Virus record (IMG/VR): IMGVR_UViG_3300034375_010508
Location: 1 to 36,406 of that record
Direction: 5' to 3' (one strand)
DNA: 36,406 bases
From: a virus
Part shown: piece by piece, positions 1-8,833 of the stretch
Position numbering within the stretch: position 1 is the stretch's first letter
How the letters are laid out: each line of letters starts with the position of its first letter
Program-made: the position numbers and the translations under genes
The notes under the pieces: generated by a model
What the model was told of the DNA's origin: nothing
Databases searched by the model: none
The model's input: the letters and a program-made list of their open reading frames with translations, nothing else

Positions 1-117
1 CCATTGAGGGAAGAGAATAAGGAGTTGAAAGCTAGGCTTTCTGCGCTTGAATCGCAGCTAGAAGCTCTTTCTAAGCCAAAAAAGCGGGGAAGGAGAAAGA
101 AGGCTGATGAGTCTACT
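1..117. repeat. Terminal direct repeat, left copy (circular closure)
   Basis: The first 117 bases are identical to 36290-36406, and the reading frame of the gene at 35801 continues through the repeat without a break. This is what a circular or circularly permuted genome looks like when assembled as a linear contig. A genuine short terminal repeat cannot be excluded from sequence alone. Confidence 0.95.
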
Positions 118-144
118 GAGCAACAGGAAACACCATCCGAATGA
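1..144 (+). CDS. C-terminal end of the origin-spanning coiled-coil protein
   Basis: This is the 3' end of the gene that starts at 35801; it only appears when the two window ends are joined. Position 1 is the first base of a codon in that frame, which runs to a TGA at 142-144. The segment encodes a heptad-like stretch (EENKELKARLSALESQLEAL), a very basic patch (KPKKRGRRKKAD) and a short polar tail. The complete protein is about 210 aa. Its last codons overlap the start of the HNH gene at 107 by 38 bases in another frame. See the entry at 35801 for the rest. Confidence 0.85.
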   Translation, partial: PLREENKELKARLSALESQLEALSKPKKRGRRKKADESTEQQETPSE

Positions 145-613
145 TATAGTCCGATTTAATAAGTCGTTCGAAATAAATCCTGAAACGCATTGCTGGGAGT
201 GGCTGGGCCATGTCGGCAAGCGAGATGGATATTGCCAGATGAGAATAAATGGCAAGATGCGAGGCGCTCACAAAGTATCTTACTTGCTATACAAGGAAGA
301 TACCATACCGGAGGGCTTACTTGTTTGTCATAAGTGCGACAATCGAAAGTGCGTGAATCCCGATCATCTCTTTCTGGGCACATACAAAGATAACATGCAA
401 GACGCTGTCCGAAAGGGCAGGATGAGTTGGAGGGGGAAGGAGAGGCCAGAACTTCGAAGGGGGGAGGCCCACCCCTCCAGTAAATTATCCAAGAAGGAAG
501 TGTTGGAAATTCGCTCTTCAAGCGAGATGGGGAAAGATTTAGCTGTCAAGTACGGCGTTTCCACTAACACAATATCAAGAATTAAGAGTAAGAAAATTTG
601 GAGGCATGTATAG
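107..613 (+). CDS. HNH homing endonuclease with C-terminal helix-turn-helix
   Basis: A 168-aa protein of the free-standing phage HNH type. Residues about 24-100 carry the core: CWEWLGHVGKRDGYCQM, the metal-site region LLVCHKCDNRKCVNPDHLFLG with paired CxxC-like cysteines and the terminal His, then the N-containing helix (GTYKDNMQDAVRKGR). The C-terminal part (VLEIRSSSEMGKDLAVKYGV followed by STNTISRIKSKKIW) is a helix-turn-helix for DNA recognition. Such enzymes nick or cut a specific site and promote their own spread. It sits between the coiled-coil gene and the adaptor gene, overlapping the former by 38 bases and the latter by one base, so it looks inserted into a compact virion operon. No intron signals are evident around it. 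Confidence 0.88.
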   Translation: MSLLSNRKHHPNDIVRFNKSFEINPETHCWEWLGHVGKRDGYCQMRINGKMRGAHKVSYLLYKEDTIPEGLLVCHKCDNRKCVNPDHLFLGTYKDNMQDAVRKGRMSWRGKERPELRRGEAHPSSKLSKKEVLEIRSSSEMGKDLAVKYGVSTNTISRIKSKKIWRHV

Positions 614-1482
614 TGTCTTTACTCTCTACAATTCAAGCAGTAACGAGAGAGCTGGGGATTCCTGAGCCAGCCTCTGTTGTAGGAAATACAGATAAAATAG
701 CAAAGCAAATGCTTGCTCTGGCTCTTAGAGTCGGAGATGAGATTGTTCAGCGTTATACTTGGCCACAGCTGCACAGAACGGCAACAATTACCCTTGCAGC
801 TTCCACTGATTCTTATGCTCTGCCTGCTGATTTTGACAGGCATATAAATAGAACGCATTGGGATAGGACAAATACCTGGGAGCTTGAAGGGCCGATCTCA
901 CCTCAAGAGTGGCGTTGGAGAAAAGAGGGGATTGTTTCAACTTCTCCTCGGCGAAGATACAGAGTCAAAGGGGCTACAAGTACACAATTCTTTGTAGATC
1001 CTACCCCTGGAAGTGGTGAAGATGGCGAAATCCTTGTCTTTGAGTATATATCAAAAAGCTGGATTAGACCTGTTCTCTGGGAGTCAGGCGAAGAGTTTGG
1101 GGCAGGCTCTTATTGCTTTTATGAAGGCAATTACTACAAGACAACTTCTGGAGGGACAGCCGGCGCAACTCCACCGACTCACACAACAGGCTCAGCCTCA
1201 GATGATACTGTAACGTGGACTTATCAAGATATTGCTTATGACTCCTTTCTTGCTGATACAGATACCAGCTTAATTGATGAGAAAGTGCTTTCTTTGGGCA
1301 TTCAAGCAGCTTTTATGTACCAGAAGGGATTTCAGTACCAGAGGACAGAGCAGAAGTTTGAAGAGCTACTGAAGAGACAGGCTACAGCTTTGAAAGGGGC
1401 TCCTACTTTAAGACTCTCTTCCAGGAGAAATCCCATGTTTTTAACTCCAGCGAGTATTCCAGACACTATCACAACTAGCTAA
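613..1482 (+). CDS. Head-tail adaptor protein (SU10 adaptor-like)
   Basis: The chosen GTG start at 613 lies 8 bases after GGAGG and overlaps the HNH stop by one base; a TTG at 598 is possible but has no ribosome site. The 289-aa product begins MSLLSTIQAVTRELGIPEPA and contains ALPADFDRHINRTHWDRT and LEGPISPQEWRWRK, patterns I associate with the adaptor family of SU10-like short-tailed phages. In that family the protein forms a dodecameric ring below the portal and carries the tail nozzle. A later Gly/Thr-rich stretch (residues about 170-205) may be an inserted beta domain. Its position upstream of the nozzle-like gene supports the call. Confidence 0.8.
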   Translation: MSLLSTIQAVTRELGIPEPASVVGNTDKIAKQMLALALRVGDEIVQRYTWPQLHRTATITLAASTDSYALPADFDRHINRTHWDRTNTWELEGPISPQEWRWRKEGIVSTSPRRRYRVKGATSTQFFVDPTPGSGEDGEILVFEYISKSWIRPVLWESGEEFGAGSYCFYEGNYYKTTSGGTAGATPPTHTTGSASDDTVTWTYQDIAYDSFLADTDTSLIDEKVLSLGIQAAFMYQKGFQYQRTEQKFEELLKRQATALKGAPTLRLSSRRNPMFLTPASIPDTITTS

Positions 1483-1490
1483 GAGGAAAG

Positions 1491-2684
1491 ATGCAAGCAC
1501 AGCAAGCCACAGAGATTCAAAATGGATATTATTGGGATGGCTATCAGTGGAAGCCTGTACCTGTAGAGCAAGAGCAGCCTACAGATGCCGATCAGTATAC
1601 AGCGGCAATCGGTGCGCCTGTTGGCACTATCGGGGGCTTGTATGCAGGCAATAAGATTGCAGGGGCTTTAATGGGCTCAGGTGGGCCGGGCGCTATCAGT
1701 AATATTTCAACTTCAATGGGGCCAGTAGAGGCAATTCCTGGAGGTGGTGAGGCTCTTTCTACTCCAGAGATTTTAGCAGCTACAAGGGTTCCAGCAGGCG
1801 CAGGAGAGGCAGCGAATTTTGGGCTGGGCAGTGCAGGAATAAATGCAGCAGCGCCCTATGTGGCAGCTCCAGCAGCAGCATATACAGGCTATAAGACAGC
1901 CACAGGCGCAAAGAAAATGTTTGATGGAGAAGAGTTTGATACAGGGGAAAAGCTTGCTTATGCCCTTCCTACTTTTGGCGCTTCTCTTTTCTTTTCTCCA
2001 AAAGATTTATGGGGCTCAGGGAAGGGTGAAGAGCAGCAAAAGCGAGATGCTTTAAGAGATCATCTTTTAGAGGCTGGATTTGCCTTTAAGGATGAGGGCG
2101 ACAAATACCATAAAGTTAGGCTTGCAGATGGCTCAAGCTTTAATATCGGAAGAGATATCGGAGAGGGGCAAGGAGTAATTGGCCCAGAGGGAAGAGAGCT
2201 TAACTGGTTTGATCTTAATTGGCAGGAGCCTGGAGACATCAAAGATGAAGGCTCACAGACTCAGATGGTTGGAAGGCTTAATCCCTTAGCTGCAATCTTA
2301 GCTGGAGGAGACGATCAATTAACAAATCAACTTACAGGCTATCTGCAAAACGCTGCTACTTCTAATGAGCAGGGCCAGGAGAACATTCAGAGCTTTTATG
2401 ACCAGGCAGGGCTCTCAGAGAGAGATCAAGCAATCAACCTGATAAATGAGCTTAAAGCTTCTGGAGCAATTGATGATTGGGAGCAGGTTGCCTATCACAA
2501 TGCAATCAATATGCAGTTTGGAGATGATGGCTCAGGCTCTTATGACTACTCAAAGCTAGGTGGAGATCCTTCAGCAGCACATCAATCAGCTTATGATCTT
2601 CATTTTGGGAATAAGTCAGCTGAACAGATTAAGAAAGAAGAGGAAGAAAAGAAAAACTCAGGCGAGAATTATTATTTAGAGTAG
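1491..2684 (+). CDS. Putative internal virion or tail-associated protein
   Basis: A 397-aa protein with an ATG start 3-8 bases after AAGAGGAAAG. I do not recognise a family. The N-terminus has an aromatic motif (YYWDGYQWKPV), followed by a Gly/Ala-rich hydrophobic segment with small-residue spacing (GGLYAGNKIAGALMGSGG, residues about 48-65) and a second Ala/Gly-rich segment near residue 120. These resemble the glycine-zipper membrane segments of phage ejection proteins. The C-terminal half is acidic and Gln/Asn-rich and ends in a charged Lys/Glu tail. Its position between the adaptor and nozzle genes suggests a virion component, perhaps ejected with the DNA. That role is inferred from context. 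Confidence 0.6.
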   Translation: MQAQQATEIQNGYYWDGYQWKPVPVEQEQPTDADQYTAAIGAPVGTIGGLYAGNKIAGALMGSGGPGAISNISTSMGPVEAIPGGGEALSTPEILAATRVPAGAGEAANFGLGSAGINAAAPYVAAPAAAYTGYKTATGAKKMFDGEEFDTGEKLAYALPTFGASLFFSPKDLWGSGKGEEQQKRDALRDHLLEAGFAFKDEGDKYHKVRLADGSSFNIGRDIGEGQGVIGPEGRELNWFDLNWQEPGDIKDEGSQTQMVGRLNPLAAILAGGDDQLTNQLTGYLQNAATSNEQGQENIQSFYDQAGLSERDQAINLINELKASGAIDDWEQVAYHNAINMQFGDDGSGSYDYSKLGGDPSAAHQSAYDLHFGNKSAEQIKKEEEEKKNSGENYYLE

Positions 2685-2687
2685 GCC

Positions 2688-4220
2688 ATGCACCCGGAGA
2701 TAATGCAGCAAAGAAGTACGATTGCAAGCGTTCCTGCTCCTATAGGTGGCTGGAATGCAAGAGATCCCTTCGAGCTTATGCCTGAAACTGATGCTGTAGA
2801 GCTTCAAAATCTGTTCCCTGATTCCGTCGATCTAAAGCTCCGATCTGGCTTCCGTGAGCATGCAGATGGAATGGGATCAGGGATTGTTAAAACTCTCTTT
2901 GAGCTAGTTGGTCAGACAGGCACTAGAAAGCTCATAGCCTGCACAAACAGCAAGATTTATGATGCTACCACTTTTAACTCTAATGCCTCAGATATTACCG
3001 GCACAACTACACCGACAGATGATCAGTGGCAGTATGTAATTTATAAAGGCACAGCTATCCTTGTAAATGGCTCAGATCAGCCTCAGCAGATATCCTCCGC
3101 AGCCTCAGTATCAGATGCAGCATACACAGGCGTTACAGATGATGCAGATTTTATTGATGTCACTGTTTATCGAGATAGGCTCTATTTTGTAGAAAAAGAC
3201 ACTTCAAGCTTCTGGTATACAAACAGCGCCAATAACCTCACAGGAGCTACCACGGAGTTTGATTTAGGGCGAATCTTTAAAAATGGCGGCTATCTTCTCT
3301 GGATAGCAAACTGGACAAGAGAAAGCGGTTCAGGAGCCGATGATCTCTTAGTTTGCTGCTCTAATATGGGCGAAATTGTAATTTACACAGGGGCAAATCC
3401 TGGGGATTCCAGTTGGAGCCTAGTATCAAGATTTGAGATTCCTATTCCTCTTGGTATTCGCTCGAAGTTTAATGTCGGGGGCGATCTTGTAGTTATCACA
3501 GAGCAAGGGGTGATTCCCCTTTCAACAGTCTTAAATGCTGGGGCTGTAGCCTCTTATGCAGCGTACACAGATAAGATTCAGCGTGCTTTTTCTTCAGTGG
3601 CGAAATACGCAGGCAGCAATGCAGGGTGGGAGGGTCTGGTTTATCCCAGAGGGCGTTTTATTATTATAAATGTGCCAGTAAATGCAGGGGCTACATATGA
3701 GCAATATGTGATGAATAGCCTTACAGGAGCCTGGTGCAAGTTTACCGGGCAAACAGCATATACATGGGCAAGATATGACTCAGGGCTTTATTTTGGCGGT
3801 ATTGATGGAAAAGTGTATCAGGCAGACTACGGCACAGATGATGCTGGGCAGGCAATTCAAGCAAGGATGAGGCAGGCTTATTCTTATTTAGGCCAGCGAG
3901 GAAGGCAAAAGAGGATTCTTATGGGCGCTCCTCTTATCAATGCCTCAGATACCATAACTTTTAGCTATGATGTGGATATGGATTTTGAGCGCACATCTTT
4001 TGGCGCTCCAGTAACTATCACAGGGAGCTCGGGAACAGCATGGGACTCAGCAACATGGGATGTGAGCAGCTGGGGCAATGCTAATGTGAAAAATGATGAG
4101 TGGTACAACTTATGCGGATTAGGAAGCGCCGTAAGTGTAAAGCTCTCAGCAAATATTACAGGGGTTGATTTTACTTTAAATGCCAACAGGATAATTTTTG
4201 AGGCTGGGGGATACCTGTAA
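2688..4220 (+). CDS. Tail nozzle / DNA-stabilisation protein, beta-propeller type
   Basis: A 510-aa protein whose N-terminus (IASVPAPIGGWNARDPFELM and AVELQNLFPDSVDLKLRSGF) is typical of the gp10/nozzle-like tail proteins of short-tailed phages. It has many short beta repeats such as LIACTNSKIYDAT, DRLYFVEKDTSSFWYTN and LLVCCSNMGEIVIYTG, consistent with a propeller fold. In SU10-like virions this component closes the tail tube below the adaptor and retains packaged DNA. The first ATG at 2688 follows the upstream stop after only three bases. An alternative ATG at 2703 has a better GGAG ribosome site and would remove five residues. The gene order supports the call. Confidence 0.8.
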   Translation: MHPEIMQQRSTIASVPAPIGGWNARDPFELMPETDAVELQNLFPDSVDLKLRSGFREHADGMGSGIVKTLFELVGQTGTRKLIACTNSKIYDATTFNSNASDITGTTTPTDDQWQYVIYKGTAILVNGSDQPQQISSAASVSDAAYTGVTDDADFIDVTVYRDRLYFVEKDTSSFWYTNSANNLTGATTEFDLGRIFKNGGYLLWIANWTRESGSGADDLLVCCSNMGEIVIYTGANPGDSSWSLVSRFEIPIPLGIRSKFNVGGDLVVITEQGVIPLSTVLNAGAVASYAAYTDKIQRAFSSVAKYAGSNAGWEGLVYPRGRFIIINVPVNAGATYEQYVMNSLTGAWCKFTGQTAYTWARYDSGLYFGGIDGKVYQADYGTDDAGQAIQARMRQAYSYLGQRGRQKRILMGAPLINASDTITFSYDVDMDFERTSFGAPVTITGSSGTAWDSATWDVSSWGNANVKNDEWYNLCGLGSAVSVKLSANITGVDFTLNANRIIFEAGGYL

Positions 4221-4257
4221 AGAGACAAAATATAGGGAAACTTGCGAGAATAGGAAC

Positions 4258-5406
4258 ATGGCAGAAAGACTTACAAAACGGCAAAGACGGCGCTTTAATA
4301 ATATCCGAGAAGAGCAGGGCAAGGGCGCTGCTAGAAAGTTTCGGCGTAAAAAGCTGGGGCTTACTCCTCGCTCAAAAAGGCCTGGCAATAAGGGCAAGCT
4401 TGGCCCAAATACTAATGCACCAAATCTTCCAAGAAGGCCCACAGCAAAAGGCAAAAAGCTAACAAGGCCAGCTGGAATTATAAACACTCAGCAGCAGTTT
4501 AATGAGTGGAACGCTCAGCAGCAGCACATGCTAAACAGGCCAAATGAGCGAAACCCTTATGGGGAGCTAAAGTACACAGTAGATCCAGAGACAGGGCAGC
4601 TCATTAGAGAAACAAACCTTTCAGCTCCACAGCAAGAGATGCTTGAGCAAAGGCAAAATATTGACAAAGGCTTAGGGCAAGGCGTTCAAAATATGATGGG
4701 CCAAATGGGTCAATCATTTAACTTTAATAATCCATATAATCCTCAAGCAATGAGTGGATGGGAAGGAAGGCAGAAGCTTACCGATGAGCAGTTTGGAAGG
4801 CAGAAAACTTTGCTTGATGACAGATTTAAGCAAGAGCGGGATCAGTTAACTCAAAGCCTTGCAGATAGAGGAATCCCAGAAGGCAGCGAGTTATACAACC
4901 AAGAGCTCATGCAATTTGATAGGCGTAAAAATGACGCTTACGATCAGGCATACACCACAGCTTCACAATTTGGAGGGCAAGAGCAGGTCAATCAATTCAA
5001 TATGGGAATGACTGGCCAGCAGAATGCTTTCAATAATCAGTACCAGACATGGCAGAGCCCATATCAGGCAGCAGGCTCAATGCTTGGTATGCAGCAGGGA
5101 ATCATCAATCCACAGTTTCAGAATATGGCTCAAGTGAATATGCCAAATACTGATGTAACAGGAGTAGGAACAGCTTTTGGGGGATTCCAGAATAATATTG
5201 ATACAGCAAATATTGCTGCTAATGCTTCGATGCATAATGCAGGGTTAGCAGCACAGAATAGAGGTGGAAGCTCGGGCTTTTCACCAACACCACTTGCTCC
5301 ACCACCGGCGCAGCAGCAGGGCTCTCCTAGTCCCTGGCCAGGTGTAGTTGGGGCAATCGGAAGTGGGCTTGCCACAGGGATAGGCGCTGGGCTTTTAGGG
5401 AGTTAG
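4258..5406 (+). CDS. Gln/Asn-rich virion protein with basic N-terminus
   Basis: A 382-aa protein. ATG 4258 with upstream AGGAAC is preferred; an in-frame TTG at 4198 lies inside the nozzle gene and would add an unlikely N-terminus. Residues 1-60 are strongly basic (TKRQRRRFNNIREEQGKGAA, KFRRKK), suggesting contact with DNA. The middle has a conserved-looking helical segment (QERDQLTQSLADRGIPEGSE and LMQFDRRKNDAYDQAYTTA), then a Gln/Asn/Met-rich region. The C-terminus is Pro-rich and ends in a glycine-zipper-like hydrophobic segment (VVGAIGSGLATGIGAGLLGS). I have seen such LADRGIP segments in uncharacterised podophage virion proteins. An internal or ejection protein is the best guess. Confidence 0.6.
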   Translation: MAERLTKRQRRRFNNIREEQGKGAARKFRRKKLGLTPRSKRPGNKGKLGPNTNAPNLPRRPTAKGKKLTRPAGIINTQQQFNEWNAQQQHMLNRPNERNPYGELKYTVDPETGQLIRETNLSAPQQEMLEQRQNIDKGLGQGVQNMMGQMGQSFNFNNPYNPQAMSGWEGRQKLTDEQFGRQKTLLDDRFKQERDQLTQSLADRGIPEGSELYNQELMQFDRRKNDAYDQAYTTASQFGGQEQVNQFNMGMTGQQNAFNNQYQTWQSPYQAAGSMLGMQQGIINPQFQNMAQVNMPNTDVTGVGTAFGGFQNNIDTANIAANASMHNAGLAAQNRGGSSGFSPTPLAPPPAQQQGSPSPWPGVVGAIGSGLATGIGAGLLGS

Positions 5407-5408
5407 AA

Positions 5409-6773
5409 GTGGATTTAGCGGAAATACTAGCTGGAAAGCAGCAGGAAATGGTGCAGAGCAATCCCTTTTATATTGGGGGCGCTAATGTCTTGCAAGGAAG
5501 CACGAATATTGATCCTTATAAGTTCAATGATCCCTGGGCCGGTGTAGCTGCTCAAATCGGGACAGCTCTTCTGGGCTCAGCTGCTACTGCTTACGGGAAG
5601 AGGCAGGGTGAGCAGGAATACAAAGATTTTATGATTCCTATTCAGCAGGCTTTTAGAAGCCCTGATCCTACCAGTTATTTGAAGGGCCAGGATGGTGAAT
5701 ATGGAGATATTATAAATGTTCTGCTGGCTCAGGATAGAGACAGGCAGATGCAAAGCCAGAGCATGATGCAAGACTTAGCTGGGAAGGCAATTCAAGAATA
5801 CGTGAAGAATCCAAATCCTCGAAGTGCCGAGCTTGTTAAAGTTTTAGCAGAGAAGGGCGGGATGTCTCTTGATGGCTTTGGCGTTGAATCTGGGCAATCT
5901 CAGCTTACTCCTGTGGGTGATTTTGCAAGACCTGTGCAGGGGATGAATCAGGTAAGGCTTCCTGATGGAGTAAATAGGCCGGTATCAGTAAGAGACAAGG
6001 TAATGCAAACAGCTCAGATTTTGCAAGACCAGAACCCAGGACTAACACCCAATGCTGCTATTGACTCAGCTGAGAAACTTCATAAAGCAGAGCTTGAGGC
6101 TTTAGCTGGAACAAACAAAAAGGCAGAAGCAGCAAGAGAATACGCAAATAGCGTCATGGGATTGGCTGATACTGCTGATATGTATGTTAAGCAAGCCGGT
6201 GATACGGGTGGTGTCGGCGGTTATGGCTCTGGGCTACAAAACAAGCTCACAGCTCTAGCAGGGCTTTTCTCTCCAAGTCAGGCAAACAAGCTAACAGCAA
6301 CACAGCAGCTTGATAGTTTAAGGGCAGATGTAATTGCTAAGATGAGGCCAAAGGGCGTCGGTGCTATGTCAGATGCAGAGATGAGGGCTTATCTTTCTGC
6401 TGGGCCATCAAGCATCAATGAGCCAGGAGTTAATCAAGAGATTATCGATAAACTCAGAACTGTTGGGCAATACGAAAAGGAATATGCTGATTTTCTTGAT
6501 TGGCACAGAATGACATTTCAGAGCATGGATGGGGCTGATGCTGCCTGGCAGGCTTACAAGTCGCAAAATCCACCTATTTTGTTTGACGAACAAACAGGCA
6601 AGGGAAGCTGGAATACTGAAAGAGTGCCCTGGACTCAGTTTTTTAATTCAGACAGCTTTGGGCCATCTCAAACAATTGCACCAAAAATGGATTTTCAAAG
6701 GGAAAGCTCTGGAGGGCTAAGCCCAGAAGAGCAAGCAGAACTAGCACAGCTAGAAGCAATGAGGCCGAGATAA
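5409..6773 (+). CDS. Putative internal virion / ejection protein
   Basis: A 454-aa protein starting at GTG 5409, two bases after the previous stop. It has an N-terminal Ala/Gly hydrophobic stretch (AGVAAQIGTALLGSAATAYG, residues about 43-62), then a long mostly helical body with AEALAG-type helices and a segment KMRPKGVGAMSDAEMRAYLS that I associate with phage internal proteins. No enzymatic motif is visible. It overlaps the transglycosylase gene by one base (TAATG), so the two are translationally coupled and probably function together in DNA delivery. The ejection role is inferred from position and composition. Confidence 0.6.
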   Translation: MDLAEILAGKQQEMVQSNPFYIGGANVLQGSTNIDPYKFNDPWAGVAAQIGTALLGSAATAYGKRQGEQEYKDFMIPIQQAFRSPDPTSYLKGQDGEYGDIINVLLAQDRDRQMQSQSMMQDLAGKAIQEYVKNPNPRSAELVKVLAEKGGMSLDGFGVESGQSQLTPVGDFARPVQGMNQVRLPDGVNRPVSVRDKVMQTAQILQDQNPGLTPNAAIDSAEKLHKAELEALAGTNKKAEAAREYANSVMGLADTADMYVKQAGDTGGVGGYGSGLQNKLTALAGLFSPSQANKLTATQQLDSLRADVIAKMRPKGVGAMSDAEMRAYLSAGPSSINEPGVNQEIIDKLRTVGQYEKEYADFLDWHRMTFQSMDGADAAWQAYKSQNPPILFDEQTGKGSWNTERVPWTQFFNSDSFGPSQTIAPKMDFQRESSGGLSPEEQAELAQLEAMRPR

Positions 6774-8830
6774 TGTCTGATTGGAATGCGCAGAAAGAGG
6801 CAAGATATCAGCAGTTAAAAGCAAAAGCTGGGGGCGTATCTTCTCAGCCTGCTATTACAGATTCATTACTTGATGCAGTTAAATGGCAAGAAAGTAGGGG
6901 CAATCCTAATGCTGTATCTCCAGCAGGAGCTCAAGGCGCTTATCAATTTATGCCAGCAACAGCTCAGGAAGTAAGGCAACAGCTGGGGCTTTCTGGGCCT
7001 TATGATCCAACAGATGTGGCTCAGCAAAGGCAGATGGCTCAGCATTATTTAGGGCAGCAGCTTAATCAATTTGGCTCTCCAGAGCTTGCTCTTGCTGCAT
7101 ATAACGCAGGGCCAGGAAGAGTGCAGCAGGCTTTGAAGAAAGCTGGGGAGGGGGCAGGCTGGGAAGAGGTTTCAAGATACCTTCCAAGAGAAACTCAGAA
7201 ATATGTTCCCTCTGTGCTTAAAAAAAAAGGCAGTACGACAGCAGCAGCAAATCCAGCACAGGGATGGGACGAACAGAAGGAGGCAAGATACAGAGAGCTT
7301 CTATCAAAAGCCCAGGGTGGTGGAGCAGACTCCTCAGAAAGCTCTGGCACTAAAGCAGCTGGAAAGCCCGTTAAAAACTCAAAGAGAGCTCAGAGAAGTG
7401 GACTTAGTATGCTTCTTGCTGGTGATTTTTCTGGCTATATGGACAAGGTGCGCTCTCCAGAGGCCCAGCAGTACAAAAACAAGGGCATGAAAGATGTGCC
7501 TGAGATGCGACAGATTACAGGGCAGATTGGTAATATAGCAGATGTGGCCACTAGGGGTTATGCAGATGAGCTTGCAGGAGCTCTTTTAGGTGATGAGGCC
7601 AGAGATTTAGCAAGAGCCACAACTTCAGAATACAGACAAGAAAATCCTGCTTCTGCTGCTATTCAGGGGCTAATTGCAGCAAGCCTAAGCAATCCTTTTA
7701 AATCAGCAGGCACAGTGAAGCAGGCAGCTCTCAGGGGGCTTACAGAGGGTGGCTTGTATGGCTTTGGAGCTGGTGAGGGGGGTCTTGAAAATAGAGCAGT
7801 GGGCGCTGCTATGGGCGGTGCTTTTGGCGCAGGAATGGGCGCAGGTGCTCAAGCTCTTGGCAACAGATGGCAAGGCTCAAAGCTACAAGACAAGCTTACA
7901 AGCAAAGCTAGGGGGCTTGAGAAAAAAGCTATTGGGCTTTCTGTCCCAAAGGAGAAAAAAATTCAAAGATGGTCTGGCAAGGCTTTGAAAGCCAATCAGC
8001 CATCAAAAGTTGATTCTGCGCTTGATACGCTCAGAGATACAAAATACAGCAAAGTTTTTAAGGGCAAGGGTGCTGCTTCTCCTGCCAAGCTTTCTCAAAA
8101 CATGGATGATGCTCTCACTAAAAACTCCAATGAAGTGGCAAAGCTTTTCGACAAAGCAACAAAGGGAAGCGGAAGAAATATCAAGCCTGATTTTAAGATT
8201 GCAAAGCGATTCGCTAAGAGCCAGAGCGGTACAGGTGAAGTTGATAATCTGTTGAGCAAGATATCAAAAATTGAAACAGAGCTTGAAAATGGAAAGAGCG
8301 TAAAGGGGCTGCTTGAGTTAAAGCGTAAAATTGGAAAAATGGGCTTTGAGAGTAATCCCAAAATGGCATCTCAGCTTAAAAGACAGATGTATGCAGACAT
8401 TGATAATACAATCAAAAAAGAGCTGAGCAGGCTTATCAAGGCAGGACAGTTGCCAAAAGATGCAATAAAAGATTGGGCAAAGCTTAACAAAGAAACTTCT
8501 GCGATTATGACTATAAAAGAGTCAGTAGAGGACATGCTTTTTAAGGAAAGCCAGAAAGGATTAGCTGATATCTTAAAGCCTATGATTAGAACATCAGGAG
8601 GCTATGGAACGCTTATGGGTGGTGCTTTTCTTGCTGATGAGTACGGGCTGGGGGCAAGCATACCATTGGCAGCTGCTCTTGCTACAAGGCCGGGGAGTAG
8701 AATGGGCAGAGCAACACTTGCAAGAAAGTCTCAATCACTTTATCCGCAGGCTGGTAAGTTTATCCAGTCAGCGAGTAATCCATTAATAAGGGCTATTTTA
8801 GGACAGGCAACAGAAGGATTAAAGGAGTAA
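6773..8830 (+). CDS. Internal virion protein with lytic transglycosylase (SLT) domain
   Basis: A 685-aa protein. Residues about 28-140 form a lysozyme-fold lytic transglycosylase: catalytic Glu40 in WQESRGNPNAVSPAG, then GAYQFMPATA and ALAAYNAGPGRVQQAL. This enzyme cleaves glycan strands of peptidoglycan, opening the wall during DNA entry. The rest is a long helical body with Gly/Ala-rich putative membrane segments (residues about 335-360 and 610-640), typical of ejected proteins. A short motif beginning with Trp is duplicated, once before the SLT domain (W4, QKEARY) and once after it (W165, QKEARY). The gene ends three bases before the fibre gene. Confidence 0.88.
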   Translation: MSDWNAQKEARYQQLKAKAGGVSSQPAITDSLLDAVKWQESRGNPNAVSPAGAQGAYQFMPATAQEVRQQLGLSGPYDPTDVAQQRQMAQHYLGQQLNQFGSPELALAAYNAGPGRVQQALKKAGEGAGWEEVSRYLPRETQKYVPSVLKKKGSTTAAANPAQGWDEQKEARYRELLSKAQGGGADSSESSGTKAAGKPVKNSKRAQRSGLSMLLAGDFSGYMDKVRSPEAQQYKNKGMKDVPEMRQITGQIGNIADVATRGYADELAGALLGDEARDLARATTSEYRQENPASAAIQGLIAASLSNPFKSAGTVKQAALRGLTEGGLYGFGAGEGGLENRAVGAAMGGAFGAGMGAGAQALGNRWQGSKLQDKLTSKARGLEKKAIGLSVPKEKKIQRWSGKALKANQPSKVDSALDTLRDTKYSKVFKGKGAASPAKLSQNMDDALTKNSNEVAKLFDKATKGSGRNIKPDFKIAKRFAKSQSGTGEVDNLLSKISKIETELENGKSVKGLLELKRKIGKMGFESNPKMASQLKRQMYADIDNTIKKELSRLIKAGQLPKDAIKDWAKLNKETSAIMTIKESVEDMLFKESQKGLADILKPMIRTSGGYGTLMGGAFLADEYGLGASIPLAAALATRPGSRMGRATLARKSQSLYPQAGKFIQSASNPLIRAILGQATEGLKE

Positions 8831-8833
8831 ATC

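Noticed and set aside
156-521. Minus-strand frame opposite the HNH gene
   Set aside because: Cys/Pro/Ser-rich peptide without recognisable domain or start signals; a shadow of the HNH gene, unlike the antisense frame in the intein, which has a complete HNH core.
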